Assembly: GCA_964429235.1 (NCBI GenBank)
Contig: CAYSAQ010000009.1
Coordinates: forward strand, 11,113 to 75,112
From: CAYSAQ01 sp964429235
GTDB taxonomy: Bacteria; Margulisbacteria; Riflemargulisbacteria; GWF2-35-9; DYQY01
Length of the DNA stretch: 64,000 nt
Reading direction: 5' to 3'
Shown piece after piece: positions 1 through 7,499 of the stretch. The notes under the pieces are model-generated. The model saw only the letters and a program-made list of their open reading frames with translations, did no database searches and was not told the origin of the DNA. Position 1 is the first letter of the stretch, and each line of letters opens with the position of its first letter. Made by a program: the position numbers and the translations under genes.

Positions 1-51
1 AAGGCCAGTGTAAAAATTAGAAATGTTGTAGATGCGATTATAAGAGATTAA
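1..51 (+). CDS. C-terminal end of an upstream gene (partial)
   Basis: Frame 1 is open from the window edge to a TAA at 49-51 and would give the last 16 residues of a protein ending in DAIIRD. The next gene starts at 97 with its own -10 box, so this is probably the end of a separate upstream gene. Too little remains to identify it, and the coding frame is inferred only from its openness. Confidence 0.4.
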   Translation, partial: KASVKIRNVVDAIIRD

Positions 52-83
52 ACACTTGCATACTGCTAAGTTCAGAATTATTG

Positions 84-89
84 TATAAT
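84..89 (+). promoter_or_regulatory. -10 box of the rel/spoT gene, leaderless type
   Basis: TATAAT lies at 84-89 and the ATG of the next gene is at 97, only 7 nt further on. Transcription from this box would begin at or next to the start codon. There is no Shine-Dalgarno sequence. No good -35 is seen at 16-18 nt spacing; TTGCAT at 56-61 is too far away. Confidence 0.5.
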
Positions 90-96
90 ACTCTCT

Positions 97-2094
97 ATGG
101 AAAAAGAACTTCGTTCGCAACTTAGGGAGACCGTTAAAAAGGTTAAACGATACAATCGCCACTTCAATACTAAAAGATTTTTTGCTGCCTTCGAGTTTGC
201 AATGGAAGCCCATGATGGACAGAAGCGCAAATCAGGCGAAGATTATATCTGGCACCCATTTCAAATTTTCAAAATACTTGTAGATTATGAAGCAGATGAG
301 ACCACTCTAATTGCAGCAGTTTTACATGACACAGTAGAAGATACTGAAGTTACTTTTGAACAGATAGCTGAAACATTCGATGAAGAAATTGCAGCTATTG
401 TTGATGGAGTTACAAAACTTGGTCGTATCAAATTTCATAGCGATGAAGAACAGAAAGTTCAGAACTTTAGAAAAATGTTCTTGGCGATGGCTAAAGATAT
501 CAGGGTTATTATCATTAAGCTAGCAGACAGACTCCATAATATGAGAACAATTAGTTTTATGCCGCCAGAAAGTCAGCAAAAAATAGCTAGAGAGACCTTG
601 GATATTTATGCTCCATTGGCCCATAGAATAGGGATGTCTAATATCAAGTGGGAACTAGAAGATATAGTATTTAGAGTTTTGTATGATTCTGATTATCAAA
701 GGTTAAAGAAAGACATATCAGAGAAAAGAGAAGAACGAGAGCAGTTTATTGAAGAGTTTGTAATACAGGTAAAATTACTCTTAGAAGAACATGGTATAAA
801 AGGAAGCATAACAGGTAGGCCAAAACATTTCTGGTCTATATATAATAAAATGAAAAGGCAACATACAAGCATCAAGAACCTTTATGACTTATATGCAATC
901 AGAGTTGTCGTAGGTACAGTCCAGCAGTGTTATACAGTTTTGGGTTTGATGCATACTCAGTTCAAACCAATCCCAGGTAGATTCAAAGATTATATTGCTA
1001 TGCCAAAGCAAAATTTATATCAATCTATTCACACTGTGCTTATTTCAAGTAGTGGAAAGCCAGTAGAAGTTCAGATCAGAACTAAAGAAATGCATAAGGT
1101 TTCTGAGTTTGGCGTAGCTGCTCATTGGCGCTATAAAGATGGTATTAAGAAAGAAGATACTTTCGAGAAGAAGTTGTCTTGGTTACGGGAGCTTATTGAT
1201 TGGCAAAAGGATAGTGATTCGAAAGATTTTTATGATGACCTTAAGTTTGACCTGTTCATGGAAGAGATTTTTGTGTTTACTCCAAGAGGTGATGTGTATC
1301 AGTTGCCAAAGAAAGCAACTCCATTAGATTTTGCATATAGAGTTCACACATCAATAGGTCATAGGTGTATTGGCGTAAAGGTTAATAACGTGATTGTTAA
1401 TATTGATAAGCCATTAAAGAATGGGGATATAGTTGAGGTTATTACTCAAAAAAACGAAAAGCCTAAAATGGCTTGGCTAAATATTACGATAACATCTTCA
1501 GCAAAAACAAAGATTAGACATTGGTTTAGAAAAAATACAGATGTTTATGAGTTAAATAATGAGCAAGCGAAGAAGCAGGAAGAAAAGAAAAAAGAAGAGT
1601 TTAAAGAAAGCTTAGCACCAAAGGTAACGAAGCAACGCCAGAAGAAGAGTAGTGTTGGTGTAGAAGTAGAAGGAACTAGCGATGTAATGGCTTATCTTAG
1701 CCGTTGTTGTAATCCAATGCCTGGTGATGATGTTATTGGATATGTTACTAGAGGTAGAGGTGTAGCAGTACATAGAAAAGATTGTCGAAATATACGAACA
1801 ATTGATCAGGATAGATTGATGAGGGTTTCTTGGGATAAGACATATGATGGTTCTTATGATGTGGCATTAGAGGTAGAGGCATCCGACAGAGTAGGGTTAT
1901 TAAACGATATTGTTGCTAAGATTGCAGAATCAAAGATTAATATAGTTCATTTCAATCTAAGGACAACACCAAGAGGCATTGCTGTTGTAAGTTTAATTTT
2001 GAGTTTGACTAAGATTGATATGTTGGATAGTATTATTGGTAAATTACGCTCCATTAAAGACGTATACGAGGTTAAGAGAAAGGGTGAAAGTTAG
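97..2094 (+). CDS. spoT: Bifunctional (p)ppGpp synthetase/hydrolase, RelA/SpoT family
   Basis: Makes and degrades the stringent-response alarmone (p)ppGpp in the cytoplasm. The N-terminal HD hydrolase domain has His39, His53, His77-Asp78 and the Glu81-Asp82 pair, so hydrolase activity is expected. The synthetase domain (about 240-345) carries RFKD near 295, the form found in bifunctional Rel/SpoT enzymes, and VEVQIRT. A TGS domain starts near 399 and a C-terminal ACT domain near 587. At 665 residues it is somewhat shorter than the usual 700-750. The start has no ribosome site but sits 7 nt after TATAAT. rnfA follows directly (stop at 2094, TTG start at 2095). The family is certain; bifunctionality is inferred from the intact motifs. 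Confidence 0.95.
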   Translation: MEKELRSQLRETVKKVKRYNRHFNTKRFFAAFEFAMEAHDGQKRKSGEDYIWHPFQIFKILVDYEADETTLIAAVLHDTVEDTEVTFEQIAETFDEEIAAIVDGVTKLGRIKFHSDEEQKVQNFRKMFLAMAKDIRVIIIKLADRLHNMRTISFMPPESQQKIARETLDIYAPLAHRIGMSNIKWELEDIVFRVLYDSDYQRLKKDISEKREEREQFIEEFVIQVKLLLEEHGIKGSITGRPKHFWSIYNKMKRQHTSIKNLYDLYAIRVVVGTVQQCYTVLGLMHTQFKPIPGRFKDYIAMPKQNLYQSIHTVLISSSGKPVEVQIRTKEMHKVSEFGVAAHWRYKDGIKKEDTFEKKLSWLRELIDWQKDSDSKDFYDDLKFDLFMEEIFVFTPRGDVYQLPKKATPLDFAYRVHTSIGHRCIGVKVNNVIVNIDKPLKNGDIVEVITQKNEKPKMAWLNITITSSAKTKIRHWFRKNTDVYELNNEQAKKQEEKKKEEFKESLAPKVTKQRQKKSSVGVEVEGTSDVMAYLSRCCNPMPGDDVIGYVTRGRGVAVHRKDCRNIRTIDQDRLMRVSWDKTYDGSYDVALEVEASDRVGLLNDIVAKIAESKINIVHFNLRTTPRGIAVVSLILSLTKIDMLDSIIGKLRSIKDVYEVKRKGES

Positions 2095-2667
2095 TTGGCA
2101 AAGCTTCTTTTTATATTATTTAGCGCAGCATTAATAAACAACTTTGTTTTAGCTCGTTTTTTAGGCATTTGCCCATTCGTAGGAGTTTCTAATAAGCAAG
2201 AATCTTCAATTGGCATGGGATTAGCTGTTACTTTCGTCATGGTTATTGCAAGTGTTGTTACTTGGTTTATTCAGAAATTAATCTTGGATCCATTAGATGC
2301 AGGATATTTGCAAACTATTTTCTTTATATTAGTAATTGCTTCATTGGTTCAATTTTTAGAATTAGTCATCAATAAAACATCCCCACTACTTAAGAGTATG
2401 CTAGGCATTTATTTACCACTTATTACTACAAACTGTGCGATATTGGGACTAACAGTTCTAAATATTACAGAGAGTTATACATTGTTAGAGAGCGTTTTTC
2501 ACGCATTAGGTGCTGGGATAGGATTTATTCTAGCACTTGTTTTGATAGCTGGAATAAGAGAACGATTAGAAGAAGCAAATGTTCCAAAGTATTTTAAAGG
2601 TGTACCAATAGCCTTTATTACTGGTGGGATTATGTCTTTAGCTTTTATCGCATTTGGAGCTTTTTAA
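2095..2667 (+). CDS. rnfA: Rnf/Rsx electron transport complex subunit A
   Basis: Integral membrane subunit of the Rnf complex, which couples electron flow between ferredoxin and NAD+ to ion transport, or of the related Rsx complex. The 190-residue protein has about six hydrophobic segments and the family signature NNFVLARFLGICPFVGVS near the N-terminus, plus TTNCAILG in the middle. The start is TTG, directly after the spoT stop codon. rnfB follows. The other subunits (C, D, G, E) are not in this window. Length matches the family. Confidence 0.93.
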   Translation: MAKLLFILFSAALINNFVLARFLGICPFVGVSNKQESSIGMGLAVTFVMVIASVVTWFIQKLILDPLDAGYLQTIFFILVIASLVQFLELVINKTSPLLKSMLGIYLPLITTNCAILGLTVLNITESYTLLESVFHALGAGIGFILALVLIAGIRERLEEANVPKYFKGVPIAFITGGIMSLAFIAFGAF

Positions 2668-2668
2668 T

Positions 2669-3538
2669 TTGTCTGGATTCTTAGTAATTATTGTATTAGC
2701 AGTTCTTGGATTGTTGCTTGGATTATTTCTTGCAATAAGCTCTGTTGTTTTTCATGTTGAGAAGCCTGAGCAGTTAGAGAAGGTAGAAGATTTATTGCCT
2801 GGAGCTAATTGTGGCGCATGTGGTTATCCTGGATGTGTTGGTCTAGCAGCGGCTATTTATAGTGGCGAAGCTGAACCTGCCAGTTGCCCTGTCGCATCTG
2901 ACTCACAAGTAGAAGAAATTGCGAAGGTAATGGGAAAAGAAGTAACTACGGATGGATTAAGAGATATTGCATATATTAAGTGTCAGGGAATGAACGATAA
3001 AGATATCGCAAAGAAGTTTGAATATATAGGTATTGAATCTTGTGAAATGGCATCACTAACAGCCGGCGGATGGAAATCTTGCGAGTATGGTTGTTTGAAG
3101 CTTGGTGATTGTATTAAGGTTTGTAAGTTTGATGCTTTATCTTATGGTGAGAACCACGAACCAATTATTGATAAAGACAAATGTACTTCTTGTGGACTTT
3201 GCGTAACAGCTTGTCCTCGTCAGCTAATAGAAATTATTCCATATAAGAGAACATATATGGTTACTTGTTCTTCAAAAGATAAGGGCGCTCTTACTAGAAA
3301 AAATTGTAAAGTAGGATGTATCGCATGTAAGCTTTGTGAAAAAGCATGCAAGTTTGATGCAGTAAAAGTAGTTGATAATATAGCGTATATTGACCAAGAT
3401 AAATGTGTTGGTTGTGGGCTTTGTGCAAAAGCTTGTCCTCAGAATGTTATAGAGTTTATTGATGGTCCTAGGAAGAAAAAGAAGCCAGTAGTTAAGAAGC
3501 CAGAAGCTGGTTGCGGTTCTTGTACTGTTTGTAAGTAA
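2669..3538 (+). CDS. rnfB: Rnf/Rsx electron transport complex subunit B, iron-sulfur protein
   Basis: Ferredoxin-like subunit of the Rnf complex, anchored to the membrane by one N-terminal hydrophobic segment. A GANCGACGYPGC Fe-S motif is followed by several 4Fe-4S ferredoxin motifs: CEYGCLKLGDC, CTSCGLCVTACP, CIACKLCEKAC and CVGCGLCAKACP. The extended C-terminal ferredoxin region resembles RnfB of anaerobes. The start chosen is TTG at 2669, with GGAG at 2656-2659 about 9 nt upstream. An alternative TTG at 2654 adds five residues, overlaps rnfA and has no ribosome site. A palindromic repeat begins at the last base of the stop codon. Confidence 0.93.
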   Translation: MSGFLVIIVLAVLGLLLGLFLAISSVVFHVEKPEQLEKVEDLLPGANCGACGYPGCVGLAAAIYSGEAEPASCPVASDSQVEEIAKVMGKEVTTDGLRDIAYIKCQGMNDKDIAKKFEYIGIESCEMASLTAGGWKSCEYGCLKLGDCIKVCKFDALSYGENHEPIIDKDKCTSCGLCVTACPRQLIEIIPYKRTYMVTCSSKDKGALTRKNCKVGCIACKLCEKACKFDAVKVVDNIAYIDQDKCVGCGLCAKACPQNVIEFIDGPRKKKKPVVKKPEAGCGSCTVCK

Positions 3539-3578
3539 ACACCCCCTATCTAGCTTTCCCCCAAGGGAAAGAATAATT
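3538..3578 (+). repeat. Partial palindromic repeat (single end)
   Basis: AACACCCCCT followed by a CTTTCCC / GGGAAAG hairpin and AATAATT. It matches the reverse complement of the right end of the 59029-59156 repeat, so it looks like a half copy of that element. It starts on the last base of the rnfB stop codon and separates two convergent genes, where it may serve as a transcript end. Confidence 0.6.
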
Positions 3579-3592
3579 AAGAGTATCTTTAT

Positions 3593-6500
3593 TTAAAATA
3601 AGCTTAGTTGATCTGAATTATCATTTATATCTAGTTCTATTTTTTCTCTTTTAAGTAAGCTTTCAGGTATTCTTTTTATTATTGGACTTAGTGTCCCTTT
3701 ATACGATTTATTAGCAAGCTTCCTTCTACTAGTATATGAAAGTAAAAGATTCTTTTTTGCTCTAGTCATTGCTACATAAAGTAAACGTTCTTCTTCACTA
3801 ATTTCTTCTTTACTTCTTTTTTTGAACAACTGGAAAGGCATTAGTTTGCTTTCACATCCAGGAATAAATACATGTTCAAATTCAAGTCCTTTAGCTGCAT
3901 GCATAGTTATAAGTGAGACGCATTCCAAGTTGCTATCATAATCATCATTACCAATACGTAGAGCAAGTTCATCAAAGAATTTTGAATAGTTGCTGTCGTA
4001 TTTAGTTGTAAGTTTTTCGAGCTGTTTTTGTTGTTCACTATTAAGGTTATGTTCAGAGATAAGGCTTCTTGCTATGAAGGCTATCTTCATTCCTCTTTCA
4101 AACATGCTTACGATATCTTTTTTCTTGTTTTCAGCCATGTTTGAGGTTAGACCAAAGTAGGCTGTTTGTAATTGTTCTACAATGTCTTTAAGAGGGCTTT
4201 CAAGTAGAAGGCTTTGAGTGTTAACAATCTGAAAAGGTATTCTGTTATCATTTAGAGATTTGCCGATAATAGGGAATAGCTCTTTTGTTCTACACAAGAT
4301 AGCTATATCTTGTGCGTTTGCTTCTTTGCTTAATTTTTCGATTCCAGTTGCTATCCAGTTAGCTTCAGCTTTATCAGTAGCAAACTCTTTTATTGTAAGA
4401 GATGATCCTCGTTTATCACTGATAGATCTATCCTTTTTCTTAATTGCGAAGGATGCATTTTCTAATACAATGTCTGAGCACCTGTGGCTCTTATTCATTT
4501 TCATAAGTTTTGCTCTTGGATGATCGTTTATAAAATTATTAATGAATTGAGGATTCGTGCCTCTGCTACTAAAGATAGCTTGGTCTGGGTCTCCTGCGAC
4601 AAAGATGTTTTGTTTATCTGATATAAGCTGTAGTAGTTGATATTGTGCTGCATTAATGTCCTGAAATTCATCAACAAGAATCCACTGGTATTTGTTTTGA
4701 TATTTTTTAAGGATGTCCGGATTTCCTACAAATAGCTTTAAAGGTAAGTATATTAAATCATTAAGATCTACAGCATTTATTTCCCTAAGCGCTTGGTTGT
4801 ATTGCTTAAGTAGCGTTGGTGCCTCTATCGAATCATCATAGAAGGCTTGTTTTGTTTGTTCTATTTGTTTAACTAGCTCTTCTGCTACTAGTTCTGTGCA
4901 ATCTAATATATCCATTACAATACTTTTTTGCTGTGTAGCATCTATAATACTGAAGTATTTTTCCTGTTCATTGATATTTAATTCTTTTCTTAGTATTTCT
5001 AATCCAAGTTTATGGAATGTACTAATTGTAGACTTTGTTTTTTTGCCTATACGTTCCCTAATTTCTTTTACAGCATTGTTTGAAAAGGTGATAGCTAAGA
5101 TATTTTTCTCGTTTACCCCTTTAGATATAAGCCAAGGTATTCTTTTTGTAATTATTTCTGTTTTGCCAGCACCAGGTCCAGCGATTAGCATACAAGGACC
5201 ATCAAAATGGTTTATTGCCTCTTCTTTTTCTGCTGTTAACCAGTATTGTTTTGTAGCTGTTCCGTGAAGCTGTGTCTTCTGTTTAATGTTTTTCTTTTGT
5301 TGTTGAAATCTTTCGATATCAAAAGTAAGACTGCTATAAGTTGTGTTTTGTTTATTAGTAATATCCTCTTTAAAAAGTAGGTTTGTTTTGTAGTTGTTTA
5401 ATTCTTGCTGAGTGAATACTGAAACAGCACCAAACTCACCATCGAAGCCACCTTCTGCTTTTACTAAACCATTGCGTAGCCTGTGTATACCTTCGGCTAT
5501 AGCATCATTTGATTTTTGTTTAATAGTATTAATGGGGGTGTTTAATAGTATCTCAAACTCAGACCCAATTGTGTTTATCATTTCAAAGTATTTGGCAGTA
5601 ACGCCTTTTGAACGTGGGTTCTTTTTTTGATCTATTTCTGCTATTAGATTAGGCAATGGAGTAATTGACTGAAAGGTCTGTTTAGATTTTGCATCTTCTG
5701 GGTTGCTTCTGTCAGCAAGCTCTGAGACTCTGTACATTACACCTTTGGTAACTTCGTTGCCACATACAGTACAGTGGTCGTTGTTTTGAACTGTTTCTAG
5801 AGGATTCCAGTGTATATTACAGTTCCTGTGTCCATCATTGTGGTATTTGCCTTCTTCAGGGAAGAATTCTATTGTTCCTACAAAGCCTTCATCTTTTTTA
5901 AGCGAGTTGTATATATTGTCATAGCCTATCTCTGTATCAAAGATATTTGCTTCTCTTCCAAGCTTGTCAGGGGAGTGGGCATCAGAGTTTGATACTAGTC
6001 TATATTTATCAAGGAACGAGCATATTCTGTTCATTGGAGGGTCACTAGATAGTCCAGTTTCTAATGCAAAGATCTCTGAAGATAGATCCTCATAACATTC
6101 TTCTATATTATCGAATCCAGATTTGGAACCAAGTACAGAAAACCAAGGTGTCCAGATATGGGCAGGTATCAACCAAGTGTTGTCGCCACTCTCTAGTAGC
6201 ATTTCTAATAGTATTTTTGAATCTAGACCAAGGATAGGTCTTCCATCTGAACGGATGTTTCCAATACGTTCTATTTTCTCTTGAAAGACTTTAACAGTTT
6301 CAAAATCAGGAAGCACACATATATTATGAACTTTTCTAGTTTTATCACCTTTTTTATAGATATTACTTATTTCCGTTGTTGGCATGAAGTAAACAGGCTT
6401 CGCCTGTAGTATATTTGATAGCTCTTTAGTCTCTGCCAGCTGATATTCTTTCCTAAGTGTATAAAGACCATTCTCTGCAGGTTGTAGTTTGTCTTCTAGT

Positions 6501-6655
6501 TCCTCTAACCAACCAGGATGGATGCAGTCTCCTGTTCCAACTACTTGGATACCCTTAATCTTTGCCCAGTATTCTAGGTGCTCAGGGGTTAGTAGCTTAC
6601 TCGTAGCCCTAGAATACTTTGAGTGAATATGGAAGTCGGCTATAAATTTAGACAT
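3593..6655 (-). CDS. PHP-domain / UvrD-type DNA helicase fusion
   Basis: 1020-residue fusion. Residues 1 to about 290 form a PHP metal-dependent phosphoesterase domain beginning ADFHIHSKYS, with GTGDCIHPGW after it. A zinc-ribbon-like part follows (Cys near 278 and CTVCG near 297-301). The second half is a superfamily 1 helicase: Walker A AGPGAGKTE near 492, LVDEFQD near 660, AGDPDQAIF, MHAAKGLEFEHVF, and LLYVAMTRAKK near 960. The helicase motifs look intact. Such PHP-UvrD fusions are known in bacteria and archaea, probably for DNA repair. A TATAAT box is 7 nt before the ATG and the -35 falls in a repeat. It is next to an OLD-like ATPase, but that is not proof of a joint system. Confidence 0.88.
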   Translation of the reverse strand: MSKFIADFHIHSKYSRATSKLLTPEHLEYWAKIKGIQVVGTGDCIHPGWLEELEDKLQPAENGLYTLRKEYQLAETKELSNILQAKPVYFMPTTEISNIYKKGDKTRKVHNICVLPDFETVKVFQEKIERIGNIRSDGRPILGLDSKILLEMLLESGDNTWLIPAHIWTPWFSVLGSKSGFDNIEECYEDLSSEIFALETGLSSDPPMNRICSFLDKYRLVSNSDAHSPDKLGREANIFDTEIGYDNIYNSLKKDEGFVGTIEFFPEEGKYHNDGHRNCNIHWNPLETVQNNDHCTVCGNEVTKGVMYRVSELADRSNPEDAKSKQTFQSITPLPNLIAEIDQKKNPRSKGVTAKYFEMINTIGSEFEILLNTPINTIKQKSNDAIAEGIHRLRNGLVKAEGGFDGEFGAVSVFTQQELNNYKTNLLFKEDITNKQNTTYSSLTFDIERFQQQKKNIKQKTQLHGTATKQYWLTAEKEEAINHFDGPCMLIAGPGAGKTEIITKRIPWLISKGVNEKNILAITFSNNAVKEIRERIGKKTKSTISTFHKLGLEILRKELNINEQEKYFSIIDATQQKSIVMDILDCTELVAEELVKQIEQTKQAFYDDSIEAPTLLKQYNQALREINAVDLNDLIYLPLKLFVGNPDILKKYQNKYQWILVDEFQDINAAQYQLLQLISDKQNIFVAGDPDQAIFSSRGTNPQFINNFINDHPRAKLMKMNKSHRCSDIVLENASFAIKKKDRSISDKRGSSLTIKEFATDKAEANWIATGIEKLSKEANAQDIAILCRTKELFPIIGKSLNDNRIPFQIVNTQSLLLESPLKDIVEQLQTAYFGLTSNMAENKKKDIVSMFERGMKIAFIARSLISEHNLNSEQQKQLEKLTTKYDSNYSKFFDELALRIGNDDYDSNLECVSLITMHAAKGLEFEHVFIPGCESKLMPFQLFKKRSKEEISEEERLLYVAMTRAKKNLLLSYTSRRKLANKSYKGTLSPIIKRIPESLLKREKIELDINDNSDQLSLF

Positions 6656-6662
6656 GGGGAGT

Positions 6663-6691
6663 ATTATAGCTGGTAATTACCCTTCCGTCAG
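6663..6691 (-). promoter_or_regulatory. Promoter of the PHP-UvrD gene, -35 inside a repeat
   Basis: Read on the minus strand, CTGACG (6691-6686), 17 nt, TATAAT (6668-6663), then 7 nt to the ATG at 6655. The -35 hexamer is part of the palindromic repeat CCGTCAGCTGTGCTGAC. The spacing again suggests a leaderless message. Confidence 0.5.
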
Positions 6692-6723
6692 CTGTGCTGA
6701 CACCTTCCCTTGAAAAGGGAAGG
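6680..6723. repeat. Palindromic repeat element
   Basis: CCCTTCCGTCAG, a GTCAGC/GCTGAC hairpin, then CCTTCCC and GGGAAGG forming a second hairpin. The same order of blocks, inverted, is seen at 62985-63030. The remainder of the 6656-6890 gap holds AT-rich sequence and one palindrome at 6848-6868. Confidence 0.65.
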
Positions 6724-6847
6724 ATATAACTGATTAAGCTCGCTTAGCGATTTACAACTCGAAGCCTTTAGCCAAGAATATGATTTGTTTCGTTTATATT
6801 GAGCGAATAATTTTTAATTATGAGTCGAAATATTGAATGGAATATTT

Positions 6848-6868
6848 GAAGTCACAACTTGTGATATC
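6848..6868. repeat. GTCACAA/TTGTGA palindrome
   Basis: TCACAACTTGTGA core, continuing into TATC exactly as the copy at 63752-63770 does. It lies just beyond the 3' end of the 173-residue gene, and a perfect relative (9475-9495) lies just upstream of the ATPase gene, so the two genes are bracketed. Confidence 0.6.
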
Positions 6869-6890
6869 AACTTTGGGAGGAATGATGATG

Positions 6891-7412
6891 TTATTGTTTT
6901 TCCCAAATTGAATCGTCATATAATAATTCTTGTCCATCGATATCTTTTTCATCAAATTCCAGAGAGTGTGATTTGTTTTCAAATGAGGTAAATATAAAAA
7001 TTGTTTTTTTGATTCTAACGGTATCTTTAACTACGTTGTAAGCAAATAATAGGTATCCAGATATGTTTGTATTTTTAGGCATAGTTGTGAAATTATTTAT
7101 GTATTCATCTGGGGTAATATCTAATTTTTCATTACCATTAAAAATGACTTTTCTCGTATTTCTAGCCTTGCTTATGTATTCGGTGCCATCTTCAAATATA
7201 ATTTTGCATTTTATAGATTCAAGATTGAAAGATTTATTTTTTGATAAAACACCAAGTTTAAACAGGAAAAAGGTTTCAGTGCTATTGAAATTGTCGTACC
7301 TGCTTATAATTTTCCCTAAAATAGTTCTTTTTTTTAATAAGACAATAATTGAAGGAATCCAAGCAGCAGCAGCAATTATTGAAATAAATAAAGCAATTGT
7401 TTCGGTGTTCAT
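6891..7412 (-). CDS. Small protein with an N-terminal membrane anchor, unknown function
   Basis: 173 residues with one clear hydrophobic segment at about 7-26 (ALFISIIAAAAWIPSIIVLL), a Lys/Arg pair after it, and a soluble remainder rich in Lys, Asn, Phe and beta-type sequence. No family is recognised. A strong AAGGAG lies just upstream of the ATG. It is 87 bp downstream of the OLD-like ATPase on the same strand, so it is probably co-transcribed. By analogy with defence pairs it could be the membrane partner or effector of that ATPase; this is inference. Confidence 0.7.
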   Translation of the reverse strand: MNTETIALFISIIAAAAWIPSIIVLLKKRTILGKIISRYDNFNSTETFFLFKLGVLSKNKSFNLESIKCKIIFEDGTEYISKARNTRKVIFNGNEKLDITPDEYINNFTTMPKNTNISGYLLFAYNVVKDTVRIKKTIFIFTSFENKSHSLEFDEKDIDGQELLYDDSIWEKQ

Positions 7413-7499
7413 GTTTTTATCTCCTTAAATCGGCGGTTTTTTTTAATAACTTTTATAAAATATCATTATTTAGATTTTTATGGATACTGTTTTAAGTAT

